Assembly: GCA_902728285.1 (NCBI GenBank)
Contig: CACVBU010000485.1
Coordinates: forward strand, 960,527 to 1,024,526
DNA: 64,000 bases
Direction: 5' to 3'
Source: Clytia hemisphaerica
Lineage: Eukaryota; Cnidaria; Hydrozoa; Leptothecata; Clytiidae
The notes below the pieces were generated by a model, which made no database searches, was not told the origin of the DNA, and worked only from the letters and a program-made list of their open reading frames with translations. Position 1 is the first letter of the stretch. Every line of letters starts with the position of its first letter. The translations under genes and the position numbers were made by a program. Below are positions 1-12,848 of the stretch, piece after piece.

Positions 1-647
1 TACTCAATCCCAATTTTTGTACATGAGCCATGAGAATCATGACAAAAATTTGATGTCCTAGGCCCTTATTAACAGAAAAAGCCTATTATGAGGTTAATTC
101 TTTGTGTTTTAATAATTCCCAACTAATTGAATAGAGCCTGGGTTGATTATTTTGTCCTTTGTAGTACTGAATTCAAACTTAATCTTTGAAATAAAAACGG
201 TAGCAGCTCAAAACCCTGAAAATTTGCCTGATTATATATCTTATGTTACTAGAGAGTGTAGGTAATTTTACCGAAAGCAGCTTGGGAAATACCATATGTT
301 TGTTTTTGATATAAATAAGTTTTCATATTCCCCCTGACAGCTGACACTTAGGCTAGGCTAGACTTACCTCTTTTCTCTTTCCTATTCCAATAATACAATG
401 CTTACAAATTTTGACACACAATATACACATCGACAGAAGTATTCCCCATGAGTTTGCTAAATCATGCGTCTTACGCGCCTCTACGCCCTCATTTTTCTCA
501 GTGCTTCATATTTTCATGCGCCTTTATTATTTTATGTGTCTTGATTTTTAGAATGTATATTTTAAGAATGTACAATCATTTTGAGGTGTAGTGGTGGTAT
601 AGTGTTTATCATCCTTGACATCCTTTTCTGACTTTCTTAAGTGTTTC
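1..647. other. Intergenic, nothing recognised
   Basis: AT-rich DNA without a long reading frame, RNA gene or clear repeat. I see no feature to annotate. Confidence 0.6.
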
Positions 648-3600
648 TAAGGCTGGACTTAAAAAATTGTTGGTTTGCTGTCATCTGACCGACCATACCT
701 CAAAACCTGTCGACCCAAAAGATTTTATTGACATTTTAAGGAGATTTTTTTTCCTTAAAAAACTTCAAACACAAAAAAAAAAAATCTCGTACCTATCTTG
801 TTTGTCTCAAACATAAGAATACACCGTTTAGGAGTCTCGCTATCTTCACGGTACTCCATTGCAGAGGCCGGTAAAAATGGTAGGTAAAAATGCGCACTTT
901 AGTACTGTGAACCAGACGTAATTAATCGAACCAATCGAACGGTATTTTCAATCGAACTTTGTCGAACTTAATCAAACTTTGTTGGCCGATTAATGTTCGA
1001 CTAAGTTCGGTTGTCGAACTTTAATCGAATACTCGCAAATTTCTCAAAATACAAATTACTGAAATCGAACTTAATCGAACTTCTTTTAAAGAGACCTGGA
1101 CAGTTCGATTAGTTCGATTACATTAATCAAACTTAATCAAACTAATCAAACTTAATCGAACTTTGTCAAGTTTAATCGAACAAAAATTTGAGAAAACCAG
1201 AGCAACTGAAGGCCGCTCCACTTGCGCGTAATTCGATCGCACTTTTTGCCGGCCTTTGACGACGACACTTTGAGGAACCTTGAAGCACCCCCGCTGGTGC
1301 AGGTGTGTACCCTCACATTCCCCCTGACCAGTGGGCACTGATCAAACTCCCCAGAACCCCGGCCAGGACCCCCAGGGGCCGTCCACGGTGGTACCCAAAT
1401 GAGGTCATTTTTCCCAATTTTGACATATTTTCGCCAATTTTCCAATTTTTGCCGGTTTTTGACGACGCTTTAAGGAACTTTGAAGGACCCACACCGGTGC
1501 AGGCGTGTGTGTACCCTCACATCCCCCTGACCAGTGCAGGCACCGATCGAACTCCCCGGAACCCCAGCCGGGACCTCCAGGGGTCGTCCACGGTGGTACC
1601 CAAAGGAGGTAATTTTTTTCCAATTTTGACCAATTCTCGCCAATTTTCAAGCCTTGCCAAGCATTTTAAAGGCTTTGGAGCACTGATGGAGGGTACTGGC
1701 TTTGAGGGACAGTAAGGCAGAGGGTATCCAAAGGGGTCCGAAGGGCTATGGAAGGCTGTGGAGGGCTGTAGTGGCCTCAATTGGCCTCACCAGTGATTTT
1801 TCCTGGTGAGAAAGGGGTGTAGCAGCCTCAATTGAGGAGGTCATTTTTGGCAATTTTTGCCGGCTTTTGACGGCACTTTGAGGAACTTTGAAGGACCCCC
1901 AATGGTGCAGGCATGTACTCTCACATCCCCCTGACCAGTGGTGAGCACCGATCGGACCCCCCGGCACACCGGCTGGGACCCCAAGGGGCCGTCCGTGGTG
2001 ATCATTTTTTTCCAATTTTGACCAATTTTCCCGCCTTTCCAAGCCTTTTAAAATGCTTTGGATGACTGCGATGGAAGGTGCTAGCTTTGAGGGAAAGCAA
2101 AGCAGAGGGTACCCAAAGCGGGGTCTAAAGGGGTCTGAAGGGCAGTGGTAGGCTGTGGGGGGGGGGCGGGGGGCTGTAGAGGCCTCGATTGGTCCCACCG
2201 GGGCTGGTACCCAAAGGAGGTCAATTTTTGCTGGCTTTTGATAACACTTTGAGGAACTTTGAACGACCCCCAACGATGCAGACGTGTACCCTCACACCCC
2301 TGACCAGTGGGCACCAATCGGACCCCCCGGAACCTCGGCCGGGACCTCCAAGAGTCGTCCATGGAGGAGGTCATTTTTTGTTGTCAAACTTTTTCGAACG
2401 GAGTTTTTTATCGGATTTGTCAAACCTTTCTTGTTGTGGAACTTTATCGAACGGAGTTTTTTGTTGAATTTGTCGAACATTTCTCGTTGTCAAACTTTTG
2501 TCGAACTTAGTATGTTTTGTCGAACTTAATCGAATACTCACAATTTTGGCGACTTTTGAAAAGTTCGATTAAAGAATTTAATCAAACTTTTGTCGTTCGA
2601 TTAAGTTCGACAAAGTTCGATTAGTTCGGTAATCGAACTGTTCGATTAATTACGTCTGGTGTGAAAGGTTAGAGGAATGTAAACATTGTGTGTGAATTTT
2701 TTTCTCTCCTTTAAAGAGAATGATTTAGATATTTGAACATGATATTAATGATAATTTTATAAATCTCTCCTGAAAATTTCACAAAAATTCATCAAGAGGA
2801 AAAGAAGTTATGATTAAAAGGAGTTCTTTACCTACCGTTTTTCTGCTGTGTTTCCTTATGACAGTTACATCAAAATGCCTCGAAAATGTTGATATGAAAA
2901 TTGCGTAATCAGAGAACGTATGTCTCGCTCATTATAAAAAGGCCGAGACAAACTTTCAATAATTGGATTGTAACATCGAGTTAAGTCTCTTTTGTTAAGT
3001 CACCAGGGGGTAAATAAAACAGACCTTGATACATTTATCGTTCGTTTCAACTTGACCATTCGTTTAAAACTCAGCGTCCCAAATATTTGGGGTAGGTAAA
3101 ATATGTACAAAGAAATTCATACTTTTCCAACTTGGCAAATCTTTAAAAAAGAAGCGAACAATAAAATATAATTACCCTTTCCAAATAAACCTCTTCGGTG
3201 GCGAGCGTAGTCTACTCTGACGTAATTGTAAAATTTATGTGATGGGAGTTTGACATAGTAATGTAATGTTGTTTGGGGAATTATGAAGTTCTCTGGAATT
3301 TCGATTGCATTTATTCAGGTTGATTTTTTATGACTTATAATGGTACTTTTTCTAACGAGTTTGATTACTCTGTTCTCACACTTATGTCTTTTTTTTTCGC
3401 GTCCTTTTCCGTGATTACTTTTATTTATATTTTTAAAGACAGGTAAGAAGGCATATTGATGTAACTCTGTATGAGAACCAGATGTTTACCTACCGTTTTT
3501 TTACGGAGGAGAGTGAATTTTCCGTGGTCGCTAAAATCAAAACAATGGAAAATTGGATTGACGCATGTGCAGTTGACACTCCTAAACGGTGTATTGTAAA

Positions 3601-3776
3601 TTCCCTGCTAGCACTTCTGTTTTTTATTCAAAATTACCTAAATGTTAACAAACTGTTAACCCTTCCATGGACGAAAATTTCATAAATTGCCAAAATAAAA
3701 AAAAATTCCGACCCACATCCAAAATCCAGGGTCTGGTGACAGCAAACCAACAATTTTTTAAGCCCAGTCTAACTGT
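648..3776. repeat. Inverted 40-bp arms about 3 kb apart
   Basis: Bases 648-690 and the reverse complement of 3733-3776 share a stretch around TTAAAAAATTGTTGGTTTGC and continue similarly on both sides. Between them lie the 912-2659 element and plain AT-rich sequence. The arms may be the ends of an older, larger transposon or two solo copies of one repeat in opposite orientation; no target duplication was found. Confidence 0.5.
912..2659. mobile_element. Non-autonomous DNA transposon, CCAGACG ends, 6-bp TSD
   Basis: A 1748-bp element bounded by CCAGACGTAATTAATCGAAC and its inverted copy, flanked on both sides by TGTGAA (906-911 and 2660-2665). The ends are rich in repeats of TTCGATTAAG and its complement (roughly 912-1190 and 2380-2659). 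The GC-richer centre holds four degenerate direct copies of a block that starts near 1243, 1445, 1853 and 2224 and contains a CCCTGACCAGTG motif. Several overlapping frames of 60-170 codons are open here but none resembles a transposase, so the element is probably mobilised in trans. The same ends occur at 4722-5216. Confidence 0.85.
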
Positions 3777-3816
3777 TTTCTGGGTATTTTTCTGAAATTT
3801 GCCCGCACACCGGTAA
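2666..3816. other. Intergenic, nothing recognised
   Basis: AT-rich DNA. A 67-codon frame at 3482-3685 has no recognisable domain. Apart from the arm at 3733-3776, I see no structured feature. Confidence 0.5.
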
Positions 3817-4552
3817 AATAGACCTTTTCGCCTTTCCATCCGCCATATTGAATTGTATGCAAAAATTATGGTGGCCGAATTGCCGTGGTGAAATTCCCTT
3901 AGAAAGTATGCAAAACATATGCAAAAAGAAAGTATGAATTAAAAACTTACATGCATAATTGGCATTATATTAAAGTGTAATCTTGTAGAAGAAAGATTAA
4001 ATTTGCTTCTCTTGAAAACTAAAAACAATTATATTCACTCATCTCTTAGAACAAGCACTTCAAAAGACCATAACATTAGACAGAAACTCAAACTGAAAAA
4101 TCACCCGCGAAGGTAAAAAACAATCCTTATTTGGCTGACGGCAAATTATTCTCCTGGGAATAGAGCCGCCAAATGATCAAATCAAAACATTGAGAAAGTG
4201 TGACGTCATAATTACTGCTTTCAGTTTGCGTGTTTTGAAAGTTTGATGTGTGTACTCCGTCTTCGTGGAATTTTTTTATGGCATGAAAACAGAATATGCA
4301 ATGTCTTTAAGAACAAATTCCTAAAAGGCTTTTGTTGTTCTGTAAATATTTCCTTTTGGATTAAGAAATTCCATCTTTTATTGTTCTAATGATTATAATA
4401 TTTATTTATAAGATGCTTTGTTGTCTTTTTAATCTTTGTGTAAACTTGCATATGTTTTGCATACATTCCAACTAAATCCAACCACGGCATTTTCGTTCCT
4501 GTATTTTTGCATACAATTCAAGATGGCGGACGCAAAGGCGAAAAGGTCTATT
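3817..4552. mobile_element. MITE-like element with about 50-bp terminal inverted repeats
   Basis: Bases 3817-3867 (AATAGACCTTTTCGCC, a few bases, then GCCATATTGAATTGTATGC) are inverted at 4503-4552. A second, reverse-oriented copy of the interior lies at 52685-53238, covering the portion from about 3860 to 4345 here. The short frame at 4436-4642 is a by-product of this repeat. No convincing target duplication. Confidence 0.75.
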
Positions 4553-4721
4553 GGTCTCCGACCACCCCCCCGGCTCACCAAATGCAAGCAACCAATAGCT
4601 CCAACCCTAACCCTAACTGACAATAACCAAACCCCCATCTAGGTCTGCAGATTGAAAAATTTCACTTGCATCCTAGTGGATGATATTATCTTAATTCTAA
4701 TATAGGCTAATAGTAATATAA

Positions 4722-5216
4722 CCAGACGATCTCAATCGAACGGAATCGACGATCGAACCAGTCGAACCAAATCGAACGCAATCGACCGATTGAAATTCGA
4801 TTGTCGAACGCAATCGAATCTCAATCGAACGTCAAAATTCTGGGTAATATTCGATTGGTTCGATTGTTGTTCGACTGGTTCGATCGTCGATTCCGTTCGA
4901 TTGAGATCGTCTGGCTTTATTCTTGCAGCTTCCCAACATCCAAGCTCTCAAACATCACAAGCCGAATGAAATTACTTTCAATTTCCCGTAGAAATTATGC
5001 GATGAACAATACGGGGGTCAATGAATCGACGATCGAACGCAATCGAACGTAATCGAACATCAATCGAACGCAATCGAATATCAATCGAATCTGAAAATTG
5101 CGGTAATATTCGATTGAGATTCGATTGCGTTCGACAATCGAATTTCAATCGGTCGATTGCGTTCGATTTGGTTCGACTGGTTCGATTGTCGATTCCGTTC
5201 GATTGAGATCGTCTGG
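4722..5216. mobile_element. Second CCAGACG-ended element, 6-bp TSD ATATAA
   Basis: Starts CCAGACGATCTCAATCGAAC and ends with its complement; flanked by ATATAA at 4716-4721 and 5217-5222. Both halves consist of short repeats of the AATCGAACG type. A sub-palindrome closes at 4914 with the same CGTCTGG end, so the copy looks like a partial duplication or nested pair around an ordinary centre (about 4915-5025). It shares terminal heptamer, repeat type and TSD length with 912-2659. Confidence 0.85.
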
Positions 5217-5222
5217 ATATAA

Positions 5223-5790
5223 AGCAGCATCAATCTGTCAATACATATAAAATGGGTTCTAAAAACTAAAAAATAAGTTATTGCAGAGAAAACAATAAAT
5301 CTAGCTAATGAAAGAAAACAAAAAAAGGAAGTATTAAAGAAATACCGTATCAAGCAGTGGGAAGTTCTTGCATTTGAGTTGTTAGTGGTTGTACCTTTTT
5401 ACAATGGAACCGACCGAAATGGTCGGTCGGCGGAGAACGAAAGTGAAAGTTGTTCTAAGTTCATGATTTTTAGAATTAGATTAACAATGAAAAAGCATTA
5501 TCGATTTTTGATGTTTAAAAATTTCGAAAACGAGCAAAAACGGTAGGGCGAAATATTCTCTTTGATCTGAAAATTAAAGTCCATGTCCCAAAACAACTTA
5601 TCAATTGTAAACAGCCCTCGATAGCAACCAAGGAACTTCAGCAGTTCAGCAGACTTCACCAGTTGTCTGCCTTTCTCACAAAATGTTTGTACACTTTTCT
5701 ATTCCGACGAAGATCCCCGGTATTTTTCAATGTCATTTGTTAGATTGTTTTTATGTCATTGTTTTTAAAATTATCACTTTTTTTGAATAC
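5223..5790. other. Intergenic, nothing recognised
   Basis: AT-rich sequence with no open frame or repeat that I can support. Confidence 0.5.
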
Positions 5791-7896
5791 GTACCTCAAA
5801 ACCCACACTTTTATTATTGACGATATCTTTAATTCCACTGGGTCAATCAAGGTAAAATTTTGCACCTGTACATCTAGGTAAGTTTGTTTTGGAACTATTC
5901 ATAAGTTGATAAGTTAGTCTCAATAGAATTACCTATTACACCATAGAACCCACAATAGATGTACCTCAAAACCCACAAGGGAGTTTTGCAAATTATTTCT
6001 CTCCTCGTTATATTTCTACCTAAAACTTTTTGACAATTGATTTTGTATTTCATATACGTATTTTGTATGTAAAAATTAAGGATTACATGCTTTCCTAGTT
6101 GTGTTGAAATGATTTTGGAAACTGCATCGACTGTTGTTAGCACTCATGAAAGTTACAAAACATCCATACATAGTTATTTATTGCAAATGATAGAAACTTT
6201 TTTACATTGTCTGGATAGCAAATCAAACTGATTTAGGCATTAATTGAAGCAAATGAAACTATTATTTACTATGAAAAGAAGACTTTTGCAAAGCATTTGA
6301 AGTTGTTAAAATTACAGTGCAATCTCCACCATGAATATCGAAAAGCTAAAGAATCCCTTCCGATGTAAAACATAAATCGTGAGGCTTTTATGACTATCTT
6401 GGGAGAGATTTGGCCTAAATGGGCAGATAAAGATACATTAGTTTCATGTGCCAAGAGGGTTGGAATAACATCAAGTGGATTGAGTGTAAACTTCAAGCAG
6501 TAAGATAAGCTTGACAGAGCAGCAGCATGTATATAAGAAGAAATCCCTCCATCGACATCTACATCAACTCCAGACTCATCATGTCTCCTTCTGACAAAAT
6601 AAAAAGGTTCTCGTGATTATTGGAAGGATAAATTTGGCCAGGCTCAGTCCCTGATAAGGGAGATGGCAGAAAGAAGCATCCAACTGGAGGAAATTCCTGG
6701 CTTTCTGACAATAAAAAGGGTTAAGCCACACGAAGAAAAGAAAGCAATCACAACTACAAGGGTGACTCAGGTACACGGCTTGACAAGGGCTAAAGATGTA
6801 GCAACCAAGGTCAAAGAAATCAGGGATGAGAAACTGAAGAAGGAAACTGAAAAAGAAGAAGCAAATTTGAGGAATTTGAATCTGAAGAAAGCGAAATATC
6901 CGAAGATGAAACTGATGATGAAAGTGATATCCAAAAACTCAAGAATTGCTGGAAAGGCCTGGCATCGCCAACAAAAGATCGACTGAAGTCACTGGTAGAT
7001 TGTATGCTGCCATTTACACCATCAAGAAAACAAAAATGTTGTATATTGGTCGTTTGTTGAAGAGATTCTTAAAAGATGAAGATGGCGCTGTTAACTCACT
7101 TCAGTTGCACTGTCTAAAGCCTAAAGTTGGGAGTGGCAAGGTTCTTGAAGACACCCCAGACCATCTTCCAGATATAAGCATTTTCCCAGTTCATGACATC
7201 ATAGATGGGTCATTAAAGGTCATTCCCATTTGAGGAAAAAAATGAACATTCCAGATCATGATTCAATTGAAAATATGTTTAACAAAGAAGTATCAGGACT
7301 AAACCCTCTAGCTTTAGTCAATATGATGTAATAATCCATACTTTTTTTTAAGCTTTTGAGTTATATATGCTAATCATTATTGTTGTATTTTTGCATAGTT
7401 TTTCTTGAAAATATGTCACAAAATTGTATTCCAGAAGTATGTTTGAGAAATAGATAAATATTTTTGTGTTTGACATCAAAAAATTCTAAAACTTGCAATT
7501 TTTCTCATTTGTACCTCAAAACCCACAATTTAAAAGTGAGTTTTTTGAGAGCAATTAAAATAAAGACATTGCTTACAGCACTTAGGACTTTTTTCCTACA
7601 TTTGAGTTATGCCTAGAGGTAATAGAAAACGAAAGATTGATAGGTTGGTCAATAGCAAGTGACTTATCTGACCATTTTTTGAAAAAAATCAAAAATTTTG
7701 AAGTTAGATTTCTAGCGTTTAATCCTGATAAAAAAACTTTTACCCAACCAATAATGCTCAATTTTGTTTTAGATAATAAAGAAACTATTATACCAACATA
7801 ATCTTAAAAAGTTATGCTAATAAAAACATTTTAGATTTTTCTAGAACTCCTGAAATGAAATTGTTGGTTTTGAGGTACCTGTGGGTTTTGTGGTAC
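5791..7896. mobile_element. Degraded element bounded by GTACCTCAAAACCCACA
   Basis: The 17-mer GTACCTCAAAACCCACA occurs in direct orientation at 5791, 5961 and 7511, and inverted with one mismatch at 7880-7896, next to a half copy TTTGAGGTAC at 7868. The inverted outer copies would delimit a 2.1-kb element enclosing the broken coding remnant 6603-7233. No target duplication is clear, so the true ends are uncertain; a short-repeat-rich region is the alternative. Confidence 0.5.
6603..7233 (+). pseudogene. Frameshifted transposon-associated coding remnant
   Basis: Three overlapping frames look like pieces of one protein. The first (6603-6986, after a stop at about 6600) begins with a basic, Lys/Glu-rich helical stretch (SRDYWKDKFGQAQ, later EKLKKETEKEEANL). 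A second frame around 6865-7049 gives a very acidic stretch (FESEESEISEDETDDESD). The third (to 7233) gives a short domain with KKTKMLYIGRLLKRF, a few residues, then CLKPKVGSG and DISIFPVHDII. The order basic helix, acidic linker, small C-terminal domain with a D-I-x-x-x-P/V-x-D-I-I ending recalls uncharacterised proteins repeated in cnidarian genomes (recollection, not searched). At least two frame changes are needed, so it is not a working gene. Not identified further. Confidence 0.5.
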
Positions 7897-9139
7897 ATAT
7901 ACCTGTACACCTTTCTTCGTGATTATTACATCAATCCAATACAAATGTCTGTTGTTTTTCGGCGTTACATCAAGGGAATTCTCGACAAGGAAAATTTGGG
8001 AACTTTCCTCAAATATTGAAAATGTGTGAGGCCTGAAGTTCTTTAATTTAAGGTCTATAACTATAAATTATGGATATATATGATGAAAAGTTATGTAGGA
8101 AAGATTCTTCTCTAACAGATTGAAATGATGCTGTAAAAACAAATCAAGTTTTTATACACCACATCAAGTAGTCTTTGGTGCTCCCCTGGTATGTGCAGGA
8201 TTTTAAATATCTCAAACACTAATCAATTTGTGAGTACTAAATTGACAAACTTAAATATTGGCGTAAAACTAACTTCATTAATGTTACCTTTTAAAGATTA
8301 AACAGAAGAAGTGCAGTGCAAGAAAGAAAATGAGACAATTACCGTCAAACTGCTCTAATTTGGGACTATCTGACAAAACATGGGATGGCAATTTCGCCAC
8401 CATTTCACTGAACCTCCAAGTCAATTGATTTGAGTTAATGAACGACGTATTGAAAAATATGCGATTTCTCTTTCACACCGAGTAGGCTTTTAAATTGAAA
8501 TACAAAAAAAAATCTGTAGTAGAACATACGCAAATGTCTGGAATGAAGAAGACCATATTAGTGGCAAAACGATGGAGCGTTTGACGTCACTCGTGCAGCA
8601 AGTTACACACTCGTTATCTGTTAATCCCTTTGGGCGATATGTGGTTAGGCAGCGGGCGTTCTCTAATTTTCCAATTGGCGTCCGGTCTTTTTGAATGAAA
8701 ACAAAAAAGTTAAAAAGGGCGTGCTATCAGTGAAAGCTATCGTGACATGTTATGACAGAAAGTATGATTGATAAACTTGGTTATCAAAACAAATTTTTTG
8801 TCAAAGAGATAACAGTAAGTGAAAATACAGGCCAGATATTCAACAGTCCCATGTTTCGACCAATTTTCCCAAGTTAGAGCAGTTGAGGGTATAGGAAAAG
8901 GGTTAAGTGTGGTTTGTAATAAGGATATTTTCTCAACAGGGCTGACATGGCTTAAAATGGGATAAATTCTTACAAATTTGGAAATAGGGCCATTCCACAA
9001 AATTGTCGACCACAATTTGAGATATGCCTATGCTGGCCTATTGAATCGGTGCTATGGAATGGTGCATGGTCCCTACTGACAGTACCCAGTCAAAAATGAG
9101 CGTGTCCCAATGTACCCCTTACTCTGGAATGGCAGGTAC
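7897..9139. other. Intergenic, nothing recognised
   Basis: AT-rich DNA. The 92-codon frame on the minus strand at 8737-9015 has no domain I recognise. No repeat structure seen. Confidence 0.5.
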
Positions 9140-9478
9140 CACAGGAAAAAATTAATAGATCACAAGCTTTGTGAAATGTCGTTTCCAGATTTGGGAATAG
9201 GTGGGTTTCCCAAACTAATCACAAGGTTGGGATCCTGCAACTCTTCACAAGGTTGTCAAATGCAATTTCACAAACTTTAAATCTGGATGCGGATATTCGG
9301 ATATTCCCTGGTTGGGAATTTCAATTTCTGGAGCTTGTGAGTCACAGTTTCACAATCCAAAAATGACAAAAACCTAACCGATTTATTTTTGTCCAGACCT
9401 TTTGTTAGCCTAGATTGACGCTGGGAACCAGCAAAAACGGGTCCAGATGTTACGTTTACCAAACTTTGTGAAACATCA

Positions 9479-9918
9479 TTTCCCAATAAAATATTACGTT
9501 TTCCCCCATATTTGGAATTGTGTTTGAATTAGGGTTTGGTCGAAAATGGATCTAGATTTAACTTTTGCCAAACTTTGTATAAAAGCACTTCCCAATGTAG
9601 AACTTAGCTTATCCAAACTTGTCCTTAAACTGTTTGAATTAAGGAATGGTCGAAAATGGATCTGGATTTAACTTTTCCCAAACTTTGTAAAAAAGCACTT
9701 CCCAATACAGAACTTAGCTTATCCAAACTTGCCCTGAAACTGTTTAAATTAGGGAATGGTCGAAAATGGTTCTAGATTTTACTCTTCCCAAACTTTGTAA
9801 AAAAGCGGATCCCAATGTAGAACTTAGCTTGTCCAAAATTGTCCTTAAACTGGCTAAATTAGGAAATGGTCGAAAATGGATCTGGGCTCTACTTTAAAGC
9901 ACGTTTGAAATGCAATGT
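9479..9918. repeat. Tandem repeat, about 110-bp unit, four copies
   Basis: Units begin with TTCCCAATGTAGAACTTAGC or a variant at about 9480, 9589, 9699 and 9809, and contain GGTCGAAAATGGATCTAGAT. This is the left subterminal repeat block of the CACTA-like element. The motif CCCAAACTTTGTGAAA also links it to the terminal sequence. Confidence 0.85.
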
Positions 9919-11238
9919 GAATATAGGTTTCTTGCTTGTTTCTATAATATCTAAAATACAATTAACTTGAAGAACGATTTTATTAAAATAAAGTAACAAA
10001 TACAGTCTTGATTTCTAACGACATCCACAGAGAACCTTTAGGAAAAGATGAATCCATGAATAGCTCCTGTAGTTCAGTATCGTTCAGCAACTGACATAAC
10101 TTCCATTCTCCATTGATTTTTGCAATTTTCAAGCACAGCTTTCTCTGTAAGTCGGTGGTTTACTACGTCATCTCAGTCATCTTGTCGATTTTTACATTGT
10201 CTTCAGTCAATAACATTAGCTAGTAATCTGATAATTAGCTAGTAATTTGTATAATTCTCATCAAGGACCTGAAAAAGCGATACAACCAAATTTCTTTTTC
10301 CAACCAAGATATTGCGAGCCAATGATGTCGTTTTGGCGTCTTTCTTTGTTTCCATAATAGTAATTTGCTGAATTTTTACGGTAATATTATCTAATCTAAA
10401 AAGCAAAATAAAAATTAATGGTAAAAATGAAACTTATTTCAAATTTATTCTATCAAAAAAACTCCCCTCCATGCTGTTACCCCGCTCAACTAAAAATACA
10501 TAAGACAACAGACTAACAAAAATATTGTATGGAAAAAAAATATCAACGAATAATGAACAGAATTTGAAAATCTAGCAATGAAAGCTGATTGGACAGATTC
10601 ATTTTGAATCTTAAAAGCTGATTGGAGTAGATTTTCATTACGTAATCGAAAATTTCTCTCTTTATATATTTTTCCTATAAAAATCTTATGAAATGAAATT
10701 TTGCTATCAAATTTGGTATGGAAAAAATTCTTTTTTAATTTTAAAATCCATAAAATTGAAATCAAAGTAATAAAACTTACCGATAAAGAAGTTTATATTT
10801 CTTGTGATGTTTAATTTGTCTTTCCATTGTTTCCTTTGCAATAGAAATGTGTAAATCACACACAAGTATTTTTCACACCTCTACACCTTTCCCACACATA
10901 TAAGTTTTGAAGAGAACAATTTGCTTTCTTTCGCGTTGATTTTGTCCGTTATTCCATGTTTGCAAATTTCCTTATATGGAAGACTTTTTCATAGTTTTAC
11001 AGTTGTATTTATTGATAGCGCGAAAATTCGTTTTCTTTCAAAAAAATCGGAATCAAGCAAGAAATAAAGTGCAAGATACTGCTGGCTATCAAAAAGCAAC
11101 ACTTCAACTCAACAAAGTAAGTCAACTTGTAATTTATCAAACAAATCCAAGTATTTATATTGTTTTGTAACTGAAAATAGTATAGGTTGGTGGGCTAGTC
11201 TGTCACTTATACGACTTATACACAACAATTGACATATG

Positions 11239-11700
11239 CAGCCGGCGGAGAGATCTTTTAGAAATATGTGTTCTTATCTTCTAGGAGACCACATGTTATG
11301 AACTTCGATTTTCTTATACAAATAAATGATGTGTTCTGATTTCTAGAAAACCTTTATCGCACTATTTGTCTCCCTAAACTTTTTGATATACTTGTAAGAT
11401 ATTTGATTTTTTTCCACGAAAAATGTGTTCTGAAACTTTCTAGGGTTACCAGGCAACAATATCACATAAATTTTATCTATATTATACCCCCTGTCTACTT
11501 AAAAGATGTGTTCTGAAGCTTTCTAGGGTTACCAGGACAACAAGAACACGTTTGATGACCTTGGTTATACCCCTGTCTCGTCAGAACACACCATTATTTC
11601 TAGCTGATTAATTTTCGAAGATCTTATCAGAACAGATCAAAATTTCTAGCTGAAACATACTCTCAGAACACAACGGAAATAAAGGTCGCCTCGCCGGCTG
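11239..11700. mobile_element. Nested MITE with CAGCCGGCG ends
   Basis: CAGCCGGCGGAGAGATCTTT at 11239 is answered by the inverse AAAGGTCGCCTCGCCGGCTG ending at 11700. Inside, TGTGTTCTGAAGCTTTCTAG followed by GGTTACCAGG is repeated (near 11430 and 11508). It sits within the CACTA-like element and is therefore younger than it. No clear target duplication. Confidence 0.7.
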
Positions 11701-12814
11701 ATTTCAAACTGAGTGTCTTTTTTCGTATTTATTAGTTCTAGTATACTACTACAGTCGACCAGGTCGACTCTCCATAACTCGAATGTCTCCTGATGTCTCA
11801 CAATGTATCACTCGAACAGTTTTTCTCGTTCCTTTGAGAAAATCTTAGGCTGTTTTTCTTCTCTAAAACTTGAACACCCCATAACTCGAACGACTACGTA
11901 GTCGTAGTATACTGGACTTTTGAGCCACAAAGAATGGACTGTTGTACCAAAACTCATTACTTTTTCTACTTTTCACAGCTTGTACCTAGTTTGGAAGGTG
12001 GCGAATCCTATGTTATGGAAGTAACAATCCAGTTGTCGTCTTCATCGGTTCAATTACAGTAACGAACGTTAAACTGGTCGATCAAGCTCTCCAGGAAAAT
12101 TATTTGGAATATTTGGATTTTCGCAGTGTATCAATGGACAATAGATCAAAACCGTACTGCCGACTAAGCTAATGACGTCCTTTGAATTTCACCATGGAGT
12201 TTTGTAAATACGTCAATTTTCATCGGTGAAGTCTCGTGTTATCTTTATTTTTTGGGATTTCTTTAATAGGGTGTGTTTGGTTTTAGCAGTTTCTTTTTGT
12301 ATGATAAAATTTTGGATAGTCGTAATATCCCTCTTTATCGTAGAGATTCTGGTGGAATTCCAATGATCGATATTGAGTCGTTTGAACTGTGACTTTAGTC
12401 CACCTTATTCATTTGTTCTTTTGATTATGGATATTACGATTATCACTTCAAGTCAATGTACTTATGACAATTTACGAGGAATTTTTCGAAAGGGCTTTAT
12501 GCTACTTTTGGTCAGCATTTTTTAAACCGAGTTTAATTAAGTTAGGATTCTGGTTAGCCAAGTATACTTGAAAACTAACAGGTAAACGCTTGAACGTGAC
12601 GAAAAACAAGTCACGTGCGAGGTGGAGGTTGACCGTGTTTTTTCCTTCACAGCAAGTCATTTAAGCAAGTTTTCAACTTCACTTGCCCTCGGTCGGTTAA
12701 GCACTCACGGTCAGTCTTCACGTAGCAGGTTGAAATCCAGCTGGGCTACGTGTTCGTCGATGGCTGTCTTTACGGTTCCCGAAGGAATACCTCCCGCCAG
12801 ATCTTAACGCTGTT

Positions 12815-12848
12815 CATTACTTTTAAGAGTATACTCTTTTGAGTAATG
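12815..12848. repeat. 34-bp near-perfect palindrome
   Basis: CATTACTTTTAAGAGTATAC is followed by the complementary arm ending GAGTAATG. Could extrude as a short cruciform; a second GTAATG follows immediately. Function unknown. Confidence 0.7.

Noticed and set aside
1123..2529. Overlapping frames on both strands rich in Pro, Gly and Arg
   Set aside because: They lie in the GC-rich direct repeats of the 912-2659 element and shift frame between copies; no transposase motifs.
4603..4617. AACCCTAACCCTAAC, telomere-like
   Set aside because: Only two units; too short to call an interstitial telomere.
12622..12807. 61-codon frame in a slightly GC-richer patch of the CACTA-like element
   Set aside because: Short, no domain, no splice partners found.
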